Positions 43,186 to 51,709 of a DNA stretch of 64,000 nucleotides are shown piece after piece. The position numbers were made by a program, and so were the translations under genes. Numbering within the stretch: the first letter of the stretch is position 1; each line of letters begins with the position of its first letter. The notes beneath the pieces are model-generated. The model searched no databases and was not told the DNA's origin. It saw only the letters and a list, made by a program, of their open reading frames with translations. The stretch comes from Myxococcaceae bacterium JPH2 (lineage in GTDB: Bacteria > Myxococcota > Myxococcia > Myxococcales > Myxococcaceae): positions 558,001 to 622,000 of the forward strand of contig JAEMGR010000005.1 in NCBI GenBank assembly GCA_016458225.1, written 5' to 3'.

Positions 43186-43992
43186 ATGAACAAGCAGTTT
43201 GTGTTGAGTAGTCATCGCCTCGCGCGTCGCGCCAGGTCAAACACACACATCCGTCAGCGGACCCACCTCCAGCGTGGTTTCTCCATGCTGCTGGCGCTGG
43301 GGCTCGTGGCGCTCGTCACCACGGCGGTGCTGGTGTCACTGCGTGCCGTCAGCGCCGAAGCCAGTCTCCAGGCGCATGAGCGGCGCGCCCGCGAGGCACT
43401 CTTCGCCGCCGAGGCGGGCATGGCGGAGGGGCGCGTGGTGGTGCAGTCACTGCTCGGCGCGAGCAACAACTACACGGGCGTCATCGAGGCCCTCGGCAAC
43501 CTGCGCACGCCGGGCGGAGGCGCCGATGGCTACGTCAGCGAGACAGCGGACGGGCTGCCCAGCGCGCCAGGCAACGAGTGGTACCAGGTCATCAGCCGCA
43601 CCGACTACACGATGTCGCGAGGCCCCGGCGCCGCCATCGACCCAGGAGTGAGCACGCCCAACGCCGAGCTGAACGGTCCCACCGGAGTGGCCATCGAGGA
43701 CTACCCGGAGCCCCTGGGCGTGCACTACCGCGTGTTCCTGGTGGATGACGCGGACGAGGCGCCTCTCTCCAACCGGCGCATCGATACCAACAACCAGGTG
43801 TGGCTGGTCTCCGTGGGCGAGGTGGATACGCCCGGAGGCATGCCCTACCGCACCATCATCCGCTCCCTCGTCACCAACGAGAACAGCATCGGTTCAGGCG
43901 GCGGCTATTGCCAGAAGGGCGGCTGTGACGCCGCTCATCAAGCGGGCGGCACGGGCGTCGTGGGTGGAGCCGGCAACGTCTACGGCGGGTAG
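43186..43992 (+). CDS. pilX: PilX-like minor pilin, operon A
   Basis: A 268-residue type IV pilus minor pilin of the PilX type. ATG 43186 is chosen because GAGGAG lies 8 nt upstream. A basic leader (SSHRLARRARSNTHIRQRTH) ends in QRG before the hydrophobic helix FSMLLALGLVALVTTAVLV, the prepilin cleavage site and transmembrane/assembly helix. Position +5 is Leu rather than Glu, as expected for PilX/GspK-class pilins. The rest is a soluble, low-hydrophobicity domain with a Cys pair near the C-terminus (GYCQKGGCDAAH). It opens an operon with PilY1, PilV, PilW and FimU, which form the tip/priming complex of the pilus. Confidence 0.88.
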   Translation: MNKQFVLSSHRLARRARSNTHIRQRTHLQRGFSMLLALGLVALVTTAVLVSLRAVSAEASLQAHERRAREALFAAEAGMAEGRVVVQSLLGASNNYTGVIEALGNLRTPGGGADGYVSETADGLPSAPGNEWYQVISRTDYTMSRGPGAAIDPGVSTPNAELNGPTGVAIEDYPEPLGVHYRVFLVDDADEAPLSNRRIDTNNQVWLVSVGEVDTPGGMPYRTIIRSLVTNENSIGSGGGYCQKGGCDAAHQAGGTGVVGGAGNVYGG

Positions 43993-44022
43993 TCGCACCG
44001 CGCATTCATTGGGGGATTCACC

Positions 44023-47000
44023 ATGCACCTCACACGCGTCCTCATCTCCGCTGGCGTGCTGACTGTGGCGGGAGTCGTCCTCGCCCAGGGCACGGATGGC
44101 GGCACCGGCACGAGCACCGGCGTCGGCTTGTGCATCGACACCACCGGCACCGACAAGCAGCCACCCTTCACCCGCGACGCGGGCATTCCCAGCGCCATCA
44201 TCGTCACGGAAGACGCGCCGCCCAAGCTGCGGCTCAACACCAACCTCAACGTGTTGGACCCAGAGCGCATCATCCTCCCCTTCGAGCAGGACATCGAAGG
44301 GCTCATCGTGGATGACCAGGCCGGCAACGGCGCGTCCCACACGCTCGGGTGGTTCTATTACGACGACCTCATCCGCCTGGGTTACGTGGACATCAAGGAC
44401 CCCAACGACCCCAACGACGATGTGTTGGTGGATCGCAACGGCAACGGGGTGCCGGACTTCCACGAGGACCTCTACAACATCTCCGCGGGAAGCTCCGCGC
44501 GCGCCTATGTCGGCCGCGATGGGCCGCGCTGCCCCGGCCGGGCGCTGTTCAACCACGTCATCCAGGACGGCGGCACCCGCCAGTTCCGCGAGCCGGACCT
44601 GCTGACGGGCCCGTGCAGCTCCGGCGGGAGCTACATGGCCAATCACGGTCCCAGCCGGTGGAACGCCGGGACGGGATATCCACCGCAACCCACCACGGGC
44701 GGCATCGTCGGTCAGGTCGTCAGCGACTTCGCCGGCAGCCCGTACGACTTCCTCGACAGCAACGACAACCTCAACGCGAGCGCCATCCCCGACAAGGTGG
44801 ATGGCTGGTTCAGCGACCGAGGCGCCTTCCCGCACATCCCGAACCTGCTCGAGCCGGCAGACCCCGCCAATGACAACAAAGGCATCGGCCACCTCGTCTT
44901 CCTCGCCACCGACGACGACGACAACAAGTGCCCCCAGTCTGGCACCGCCGAGTGCCTGTCTCCGCGCATCGCGTGGGACAAGAACGACGACCTTGGAGAC
45001 GGCATCCCGGACTACAAGGCGAGCGCCTTCGACACCAATGGTCGCCTCAAGCCCGGTCGCAGCGCCGCCGAGCCCATCACCGAGGAGGACCGGCGGGTGA
45101 AGATGGGCCACATCGACGGCAACCGTGAGCTGGTCTTCTTCCTCATTGTCTACGTGGAGCAAATCTACGGCGCCGCCACGGACTCGTGCTTCGCGACCCA
45201 GTACTTCGCGGACGGTGGCGCGCAGTGCAACCTCTGGATGCACGGGGACATCAACGTCTTCTTCTCCAAGACGTTGCTCAACATGGACCTGCACCAGAGC
45301 CTCAACACCACCACGGTGACGACCAAGAACCTGAGTTCGGGCTGGCTGAGCAGCACTGCGTACAACCGGTTGAAGCAAGACGGCGGCGCCTACGGCGGCA
45401 TCACCTTCCCCTCAGGCCAGACTCAGAAAGTGATGTCTTACAACCGTCGCGCGGCGCACACGCTCGTGGGTGCGCCACGAAACAACCCGCTCGTCTGGAT
45501 CCTCGGCTGGGAAGACCAGAACGCTGGCGGTAACCGGACGTACGACGACATCGTCATCCTCATCAACAAACAGAACAACGGCTCGTACCGCTCGGACGTC
45601 GTGTCAGACATCTCTCTGGACGAGGCCCAGGACTACACCATCACCGAGGTCACCTTCGAAGCGGATGACCAGGCGTTCTTCGTGGCCGATGGAGGAACGA
45701 GCAATGCCTGTCGCAGACAGGTGGGTTCCTCCGACGGCGGCACAAGCCTGAGCCAGCCGAAAATCACCTATCAGGTGGCACTGGACTGCAAGGAGTGCAC
45801 GGCCAACTGCGACACCGCCACGCCCACGTTCGTGGTGAAGAGCAACCCGTCCTGGGTGGACGTCCCAATGCCCGACCCGGACGGCGGTACGGCCGCGCGG
45901 CACGTGACATCCGTGGTGAATGACTTCTTGGAGCGCGGCTTCACCGGCTCGCAGCTGTGCTGGCGGGCCATGCTCGAGAGCCCGGGCGAGGCCTGTCAGC
46001 CCACCATCAACGACGTCAACGTCTCCTACAAGGCGCAGAAGGCGGGCGAGTACGGACGCGCATCCCTCACCCCGCTGGCCAACGCTGTCGTGTATGGCGT
46101 GTATGAGACGCCAGGCCGGACCTGGTTCAGCCCCACGGGCGTGAATCCCTCCGCCCGCGTCTACGACCATGGCGACGTGGACCTCGCGGACCGCGGCCAC
46201 GTCCACCTCAAGTTGATGTACGACCCGGATGACCCGAACACGGGCTACAGCCCGTTCCAGCCGCGCTGGGACTCTGGCGACCAATTGAGCGACTGGACGC
46301 GCACCACCAGCGCCAGCAACCTGGATGCGCGCAAGCTCGTGTCGTGGGACCCGACCGCGTCCCGGCGCTGGCGCGCCACCGCGGACTATCTCCAGGACAG
46401 CACGAGCCCCGCGTTCCCCGGCAACCTGTGCGGCATCGAGTCCGCGGGCGTCTACCAGTATGACCTGAACCACAAGAACGGCTGCGACGACGACGACCGG
46501 GCCACGCTGCGCAACTGGCTCTATGGCTGGGAATACCGAGACAGCACCACGGGCGCCTCGAGCACACGGCGCGCCTGGCCCATGGGCGGGGTGAACCTGT
46601 CCACCGCCGCCGTGGTGGGACCGCCCGGGATTCCCCCCTGGATGCTGAAGTCCTCGAACAACGAGCTGGACCGCTTCGTGTCGCGCTTCCAGAGCGACTC
46701 GCGCATCGCGCAGCGGCCCACGATGGCCTACGTGGGCACCACGCAGGGCTATCTGCACGCGCTGGCCACGGGGCGCTACCGCTCGAACGACGACACCTGC
46801 ACGAGCATCGTGGAGCACCAGGGCTACTTTGCTCGCGCGGGCGGCTGCACCAGCGGCCGCGACTACGGCACCGGCGACGAGGTGTTCGCGTACCTGCCTT
46901 ACAAACTGCTGCCCTTCTACGTGGAGAACTTCCGCCGAAAGGGCGACGCCAGCCTCGCGCGCGCCACCGTGGACGCCTCGCCCGCGGTGGCGGACGTGGA

Positions 47001-48348
47001 CCTGGGCCAGACCGGCGAGTACAGCGACACCACGGGCTACACCGCGACCGCCACCAACCAGTGGCGGCTGGACACCAGCAGCCCCACCACCGGCGCCAAG
47101 ACGGTGTTGGCGAGCGCCACGGGTCCCAAGCAGAGCGTCTTCTTCGCCTTGGACATCAGCAATCCGAGCGACACGAAGTTCCCCATGCCGCTGTGGGAGT
47201 TCGACATGCGGCGCGACCGGTTCCGCACCACGTCGGGCCAGCCGTGCGCGGACACGAACACCAACTGCAAGAGCTTGCCCGACCTGTTCGTGGCCGCGGG
47301 GGCCGTGAAGCCCGACACCACGGGCTCACGCCACGCCCCCACCGTCGTGCGCATGGACTTCGGCCCGGGCGGCACGAAGTGGGTGGCCGTCTTCGCCACC
47401 GACTACCTGCCCGACGCCACCAACCCCACCACCGCCAACAGCGTGGGCACCGTCTACCTCATCGACATGAAGACGGGCCTGCCGGTGCAGGTGCCGGGGG
47501 GCAGCACCCGCTCGCGGCTCGCGGGCATCGTCACCCTGGGCAGCGCCGCGGACGCCAACGAAGGCATCGGCGGTGAAGTCGCGGCGGTGGACGCCAACGA
47601 CGACGGCGTCTTCGACGTGCTCTACGTCCCCTCGACGTCGGGGAAGATCTACCGCATCAACACGAGCGACGTGGACACCACGGGCCGGCCGCTGGGCAAG
47701 GTGCTCGCCTCGTGCGTCATCGCGGACGCGAAGACGGTGACGGACGTGCCCGCCGCGTGGCGGCCCTACCAGCGCATCTTCTCCAGCATCTCCGTGAAGC
47801 TGGAGCGAGGCGGCAGCGGGAACGTGGCGCACATCTACTTCGGCACCGCCAACAGCCCGGACCTGGCCAACGAGCCCGAGGACCTGGCGCCCCTCGCCTC
47901 CAAGCCGCACTACTACTTGATGGCCTTCAACGACCCCCGTCCGCTGGGCGCGACCTGCGGCGGCACGTATGCGTGGGCCCAAGAGCTGGCGGCGGGACAG
48001 CTCGTCTGGGGTGGCGTGGCCTCGAGCAGCGACAACGTCTTCACCACCACGGCCTCGGGCAAGGCCGCCAACATCTGCAGCCTGAACGCGGAGGGCGGCA
48101 AGCTCTACGCCTACAGCGCGGCTGGCGTCGCGGCACCGGGCAACGGCGCGTCGCTCGGAGGTCAGGGCGTGAACGCGCCCGTGCTCTACGACAACCACCT
48201 CATCATCCTCACGGCGGACTCGAAGATTCGCGTCCTGGGCGAGAAGGGCAAGTTCAACAACCCAGGCGGCGCGGGCCTGCAACGTCGCTCCAACGTCCTC
48301 ATCTGGGACGTGCGCTCCGGCTCGAAAATCCAGGAGGTCGTGCCGTGA
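44023..48348 (+). CDS. pilY1: PilY1-type pilus tip protein, operon A
   Basis: A 1441-residue secreted PilY1, the adhesin and priming factor at the T4aP tip. A signal peptide ends about residue 21 (LTVAGVVLAQG). An N-terminal region of about 600 residues contains an EF-hand-like acidic loop (DRNGNGVPDFHED) and a DUF4114-like element (WILGWEDQNAGG, DDIVILI). The last 600-700 residues form the PilY1 beta-propeller, starting TMAYVGTTQGYLHALATG. The calcium loop is DANDDGVFD (1190-1198). No VWA domain is evident. Its paralogue lies in operon B. The stop overlaps the pilV start by 4 nt. In M. xanthus, PilY1 and minor pilins are known to form the pilus tip; that this copy does so is inferred. Confidence 0.93.
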   Translation: MHLTRVLISAGVLTVAGVVLAQGTDGGTGTSTGVGLCIDTTGTDKQPPFTRDAGIPSAIIVTEDAPPKLRLNTNLNVLDPERIILPFEQDIEGLIVDDQAGNGASHTLGWFYYDDLIRLGYVDIKDPNDPNDDVLVDRNGNGVPDFHEDLYNISAGSSARAYVGRDGPRCPGRALFNHVIQDGGTRQFREPDLLTGPCSSGGSYMANHGPSRWNAGTGYPPQPTTGGIVGQVVSDFAGSPYDFLDSNDNLNASAIPDKVDGWFSDRGAFPHIPNLLEPADPANDNKGIGHLVFLATDDDDNKCPQSGTAECLSPRIAWDKNDDLGDGIPDYKASAFDTNGRLKPGRSAAEPITEEDRRVKMGHIDGNRELVFFLIVYVEQIYGAATDSCFATQYFADGGAQCNLWMHGDINVFFSKTLLNMDLHQSLNTTTVTTKNLSSGWLSSTAYNRLKQDGGAYGGITFPSGQTQKVMSYNRRAAHTLVGAPRNNPLVWILGWEDQNAGGNRTYDDIVILINKQNNGSYRSDVVSDISLDEAQDYTITEVTFEADDQAFFVADGGTSNACRRQVGSSDGGTSLSQPKITYQVALDCKECTANCDTATPTFVVKSNPSWVDVPMPDPDGGTAARHVTSVVNDFLERGFTGSQLCWRAMLESPGEACQPTINDVNVSYKAQKAGEYGRASLTPLANAVVYGVYETPGRTWFSPTGVNPSARVYDHGDVDLADRGHVHLKLMYDPDDPNTGYSPFQPRWDSGDQLSDWTRTTSASNLDARKLVSWDPTASRRWRATADYLQDSTSPAFPGNLCGIESAGVYQYDLNHKNGCDDDDRATLRNWLYGWEYRDSTTGASSTRRAWPMGGVNLSTAAVVGPPGIPPWMLKSSNNELDRFVSRFQSDSRIAQRPTMAYVGTTQGYLHALATGRYRSNDDTCTSIVEHQGYFARAGGCTSGRDYGTGDEVFAYLPYKLLPFYVENFRRKGDASLARATVDASPAVADVDLGQTGEYSDTTGYTATATNQWRLDTSSPTTGAKTVLASATGPKQSVFFALDISNPSDTKFPMPLWEFDMRRDRFRTTSGQPCADTNTNCKSLPDLFVAAGAVKPDTTGSRHAPTVVRMDFGPGGTKWVAVFATDYLPDATNPTTANSVGTVYLIDMKTGLPVQVPGGSTRSRLAGIVTLGSAADANEGIGGEVAAVDANDDGVFDVLYVPSTSGKIYRINTSDVDTTGRPLGKVLASCVIADAKTVTDVPAAWRPYQRIFSSISVKLERGGSGNVAHIYFGTANSPDLANEPEDLAPLASKPHYYLMAFNDPRPLGATCGGTYAWAQELAAGQLVWGGVASSSDNVFTTTASGKAANICSLNAEGGKLYAYSAAGVAAPGNGASLGGQGVNAPVLYDNHLIILTADSKIRVLGEKGKFNNPGGAGLQRRSNVLIWDVRSGSKIQEVVP

Positions 48349-48863
48349 GTCGCGTCGCGTTCACCGGCGCGCCTCGCGGCGTCACGCTGCTGGAGACCAT
48401 GGCCACCGCCGTGGTGCTGCTCGTGGGGATGCTGGCGGTCATGGCCGCCCTGCTGGCCGCCTCCAAGCAGAACCGCCGCAACCTCGTCCAGACACAGGCG
48501 ACCCACGTCGCGGAACAGGAGCTGGAGCGCATCGCGGGCACCCGCTGCGACAACATCGACCGGGCCGACCCCTGCGCGAACATCAAGCGAATGGACCAGA
48601 CCCAGCGCAAGGTGTTCTGGAGCGCCAACGGCGAGCCCTCCGACAGCCCCTCTCCTCCAGGTGCCCAGCCGCAGCTCGAGTACGACGTCGCCATCGACGT
48701 GGACCCGCCCTTCGAGGGCAGTGAGGTGGGCTCGCCCAGCCTCACGCGGCTCGAGGCCACCGTGCCCCTGGCCAACGTGCTCAACGTGCGCGTCACCGTG
48801 AGCTGGGAGCTGCCAGGAGCGGAGCGGCGCGCCGTGGCCCTGCAAACCCGGGTGGCGCCATGA
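48345..48863 (+). CDS. pilV: PilV-like minor pilin, operon A
   Basis: A 172-residue prepilin starting at GTG 48345, overlapping the PilY1 stop (GTGA) with AGGAGG 8 nt upstream. The cleavage motif is APRG then VTLLETMATAVVLLVGML, with Glu at +5 of the mature protein. It has an N-terminal assembly helix of about 25 residues, then a soluble domain with one Cys pair (RCDNIDRADPC) and the end VALQTRVAP. This ending is nearly the same as in operon B (VVLQTRVAP). Adjacent pilW follows with a 4-nt overlap. Confidence 0.88.
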   Translation: MSRVAFTGAPRGVTLLETMATAVVLLVGMLAVMAALLAASKQNRRNLVQTQATHVAEQELERIAGTRCDNIDRADPCANIKRMDQTQRKVFWSANGEPSDSPSPPGAQPQLEYDVAIDVDPPFEGSEVGSPSLTRLEATVPLANVLNVRVTVSWELPGAERRAVALQTRVAP

Positions 48864-50092
48864 GCCATCGCCTCCACTCGCGAGGGTTCTCGCTCATCGA
48901 GCTGCTCATCGCCTCCGCCATTGCCATCGCGCTCATCTCCGCCGCCATCTCCGTGGGATTGCAGTTGCAACGCCGTGGCGTTTTGGAAGAACGGACGATG
49001 GAGACCCAGAACGCGGCCCGGGCCGCGCGGGACCTCTTCGCCTTCGGCGTCCAGCGCGCGGGCGCGGGCGCGGGCTCGTCACCGCTCGCCATCGGCAACA
49101 CGCCCGCGAGCCGGCCAGACCTGCGCTACCCGGTCTGGGTGACGACGCAGGCCGACTTCGCCACGGACCCTTCGTTCGCACTGCCGTCCGGTCCCTATCA
49201 AGACCTGCGCTCGGATGTGCTCCGCATCTGGGAGACGGATCCCGGCAACATGCTCCGGCTCGTGGCGTGTCAGAGCGGGACGTTCGCGTGGACGGGCGGT
49301 CGGCTGTGCACGCAGACCCGGCCACCCGAGGGGCTCAAGAACCTGTTGGTGGCGGTGGTCGCGCCGCACGGCGCCGGAGGCAAGCGACCCATCGCGTGCG
49401 TCGGGATGTTGGGCAGCACGTTCGACCAGACCATCAACCCGCCCCTGGACAGTGAATACTCCGTGGACTTCTCGCCTGGCGTCCCGGGGCTGCCAGCCCT
49501 CGCGTCCACGCACGAGTGCGGCGCGCCCCCTGTCGCGAGCGGCGTGGACGGAGGCGGCGGCGTCCCCCTCCAGCTCTGGGACGCACCGGACCTGTATGTC
49601 ATGCCCATCACCGCGCGCGACTTCCGGGTGAACTGGAAGGGCGGTGCACCCGCGCTCGAGATGGACTCCGATGGCTTCATCCCCGACTCGGGCTTCACGG
49701 TGGTGTCGCGAGACATCGAGCGGCTCCAGGTCTTCCTGGGCGTCGTCCCCACGGATAACTCCGACGCGGGGGTGCTGCTCTTCCCGGACGCGGTCGCGGG
49801 ACGGCCCGCGCTCGACACCTGCACGTTCAGCTCCTGTTCCCCCTTCATCACGTGGGACGCTGGGACGCTCGTCTCGGCGGATGAAGGGCCGGACACTCCC
49901 CGCGACAAGTTGATGCAGCGCGTGCGGTTGGTGGAGCTGCGCATCACCGCGCGCTCGGAGCGACTGGACCGGCTGGCGGACCTGGCCACCGACGGAGGGC
50001 TCGACGATGACGGCAACATCCAGGACGGCTACAAGCGGAGGCACTCCGTCATCCGCCTGTCTCCGAGGAACTTCGGCTATGCGGGCCAATGA
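48860..50092 (+). CDS. pilW: PilW-like minor pilin, operon A
   Basis: A 410-residue prepilin with the cleavage site SRG then FSLIELLIASAIAIALI, Glu at +5. The rest is a large soluble domain with several Cys, ending DGYKRRHSVIRLSPRNF, near-identical in style to the operon B copy (DGFKRRTFTFRVTPRNF). The ATG overlaps the pilV stop (ATGA), and the end overlaps the fimU start by 14 nt. Large PilW-type minor pilins of about 400 residues are typical of myxobacterial clusters. Role: part of the tip/priming complex with PilY1. Confidence 0.87.
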   Translation: MSHRLHSRGFSLIELLIASAIAIALISAAISVGLQLQRRGVLEERTMETQNAARAARDLFAFGVQRAGAGAGSSPLAIGNTPASRPDLRYPVWVTTQADFATDPSFALPSGPYQDLRSDVLRIWETDPGNMLRLVACQSGTFAWTGGRLCTQTRPPEGLKNLLVAVVAPHGAGGKRPIACVGMLGSTFDQTINPPLDSEYSVDFSPGVPGLPALASTHECGAPPVASGVDGGGGVPLQLWDAPDLYVMPITARDFRVNWKGGAPALEMDSDGFIPDSGFTVVSRDIERLQVFLGVVPTDNSDAGVLLFPDAVAGRPALDTCTFSSCSPFITWDAGTLVSADEGPDTPRDKLMQRVRLVELRITARSERLDRLADLATDGGLDDDGNIQDGYKRRHSVIRLSPRNFGYAGQ

Positions 50093-50708
50093 CAGACACG
50101 CGGGCCGGCTGCGCGCGGGCATGAGCCTGTTGGAGCTGATGGTGACCTTGGCCATCCTTACGGTCTTCGTCTCCCTGAGCGTCGCGGGCTTCCAGGGGAT
50201 GACGGAGCGGCAGCGCGTGGGAGGCGCGCAGCGGGAGATCCTCCTGATGATGCGGGAGGCGCGGCAGCAGGCGCGCGCCTCGCTCCAGCCCGTGCGGCTG
50301 ACCCAATGGACCACCGATGAGGACGGGCGCGCTGTCACCCGCATCCGCTGGGAGCGACTGCCGTGCGACAACACCTGGGGCACGACCTGTCCCCGCGTGG
50401 AGTGCGCCACCAATGCCTGCGGCGTGGGCGCGTGCGACTGCGGCCCGGGCGTAGGGCAGCCCGTGGTCATCCCCCGCGGACTGGAGGCCACTTCGCTCGA
50501 CCGCCTCTGCTGGTTGGGGGACTCGGCCCGGCCCGTGGCGCCGCAGGGCACCACCGTCTGTGTCGAAGCCTCCACGCCTCCCGCCCAGGGCAGCCTGGTG
50601 CTGCGTCGCGACGGAGTGCCGGACCAGGTCATGGACGTGGACGGCCTGACGGGGACCGTCCGCGTGGTCGACTGCACCCGGCTCCCCAGCGCTCCTGGCT
50701 GTTCGTAG
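50079..50708 (+). CDS. fimU: FimU/GspH-like minor pilin, operon A
   Basis: A 209-residue prepilin. ATG 50079, with GAGGA about 9 nt upstream, overlaps the pilW end by 14 nt. The cleavage motif is LRAG then MSLLELMVTLAILTVFVSL with Glu at +5. A Cys-rich segment follows (PCDNTWGTTCPRVECATNAC, GACDC), likely disulfide-bonded in the periplasm, similar to the paralogue in operon B (ACGNTWDNGTCP). FimU/GspH pilins sit at the base of the minor pilin complex. A cytochrome c gene begins 76 nt later. Confidence 0.88.
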   Translation: MRANDRHAGRLRAGMSLLELMVTLAILTVFVSLSVAGFQGMTERQRVGGAQREILLMMREARQQARASLQPVRLTQWTTDEDGRAVTRIRWERLPCDNTWGTTCPRVECATNACGVGACDCGPGVGQPVVIPRGLEATSLDRLCWLGDSARPVAPQGTTVCVEASTPPAQGSLVLRRDGVPDQVMDVDGLTGTVRVVDCTRLPSAPGCS

Positions 50709-50784
50709 GACGACGCCAGCGCCCGGCCGCCGTATAGTCACCGCATCCCGAGCGACCTGGGTCGCTCCCTGACGGAGACGGTGA

Positions 50785-51105
50785 ATGAAGACGCGGGTTG
50801 CCCTCGTGCTGGCCCTGTCGCTGGCTGCCACTGCTCACGCCGAGACCACGGCGGAGGTTTGGACGGCCAAGTGCAAGTCCTGCCACGGCGAAGACGGCAA
50901 GGCTCACACGACCCTGGGCAAGAAGGAGTCCATCGTCGACATGAGCCAGCCTGCCTGGCAGAAGGCCGAGACCGACGCCGACATCCGCGAGGTGATTGCC
51001 GATGGCTCCTCGCGCAACTCCAAGATGAAGGCCTACAAGGACAAGCTCACGCCGGAGCAGATTGACGCGCTGGTGGGATACATCCGCACGTTCCAGAGCA
51101 AGTAG
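50785..51105 (+). CDS. Class I c-type cytochrome, canonical His/Met
   Basis: A 106-residue secreted cytochrome c with a signal peptide ending AHA. The haem site is CKSCH (30-34), and the distal ligand candidate is Met81 in NSKMKAYKDKLTPEQ, followed by the C-terminal helix IDALVGYIRTF. All canonical features of a small class I cytochrome are present. GGAGACGG lies near the ATG. It follows the operon A fimU gene at 76 nt and is probably co-transcribed. Cytochromes near minor pilin genes are notable because TfcP, encoded with operon B, supports PilY1 folding; whether this one is an electron carrier or has a similar role is open. Confidence 0.88.
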   Translation: MKTRVALVLALSLAATAHAETTAEVWTAKCKSCHGEDGKAHTTLGKKESIVDMSQPAWQKAETDADIREVIADGSSRNSKMKAYKDKLTPEQIDALVGYIRTFQSK

Positions 51106-51164
51106 GGCGCCCCTGAATAACCCCGGCGCGGCAGCGTCCGGGGAACGGAGAATCGGAGCCGCCC

Positions 51165-51509
51165 ATGAAGAACCTCACTGTCGCCCTCGTGTTCGTGCTG
51201 TCCCTGGTCAGCCTGTTCGCCACCGTGCGAGCAGAGGCACTGTCCACGCCGCGCATCGAGAAGGGCCTGTCACGCCCCGAGCCCCTCCTGGCCGCGAAGC
51301 CCAAGGGCGGAGACGGCAAGGGCGGCGGCAAGGGGGGAGGCAAGGGCGGCAACGGGGACGACAAGGGCGGCAAGGACAACGAAGAGGACGAAGAGGAGTA
51401 CCGCCAGCAGTACCAGGGCCTGAGCCAGAGCGCCGCGCTGGAGCTGGTGGACCCGGGCGCCCTCGACAACCTCCTCCGCCTGCAGGCCCGCGTCCGCCGA
51501 GGCCGCTGA
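51165..51509 (+). CDS. Small secreted Gly/Lys/Asp-rich protein of unknown function
   Basis: A 114-residue protein with a cleavable signal peptide (MKNLTVALVFVLSLVSLFAT, cleavage near VRA-EA). The middle is low complexity: a run of Gly and Lys (KGGDGKGGGKGGGKGG), then an acidic stretch (NEEDEEEY). The end is helix-like, with RQQYQGLSQSAALEL and DNLLRLQARVRRGR. It follows the cytochrome gene by 59 nt; an A/G-rich stretch (GGGGAACGGAGA) precedes the ATG. I do not recognise a family. The charge-rich sequence suggests a flexible, secreted, possibly polysaccharide- or metal-binding protein, but no function can be claimed. Confidence 0.6.
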   Translation: MKNLTVALVFVLSLVSLFATVRAEALSTPRIEKGLSRPEPLLAAKPKGGDGKGGGKGGGKGGNGDDKGGKDNEEDEEEYRQQYQGLSQSAALELVDPGALDNLLRLQARVRRGR

Positions 51510-51594
51510 GCACCGCCGCCAAAACCCACACCAGGAGTCCTTCTCCCCCCGCCGCACACGCGCGCGGGGTGGGTCTGCAAAAAGTAGGGGGCTC

Positions 51595-51605
51595 GCAAAC
51601 TTTGC
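51595..51605 (+). promoter_or_regulatory. Candidate operator palindrome upstream of pilus operon B
   Basis: GCAAA C TTTGC (a 5+1+5 palindrome) in the context CTCGCAAACTTTGC repeats the motif at 43014-43027 apart from the central base. It lies 104 nt before the pilX ATG at 51710. Confidence 0.55.
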
Positions 51606-51609
51606 AATG

Positions 51610-51624
51610 GAGAACACTGTTCTC
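51610..51624 (+). promoter_or_regulatory. Second palindrome in the promoter of operon B
   Basis: GAGAACA C TGTTCTC is a perfect 7+1+7 palindrome, 4 nt after the first. It has no counterpart in operon A and could bind a different regulator. Confidence 0.4.
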
Positions 51625-51709
51625 TCGGCAACATCGAGCCACACTCCAAGTGATTTCAGTATGTTAGGGTAGGCAACTGTCGGCATGCGGATTGCTCGCT
51701 TGTCGACGT

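Noticed and set aside
47712-48344. An in-frame extension of the operon A PilV gene
   Set aside because: It lies within pilY1 in another frame and would bury the prepilin cleavage site; GTG 48345 has AGGAGG and gives a standard prepilin.
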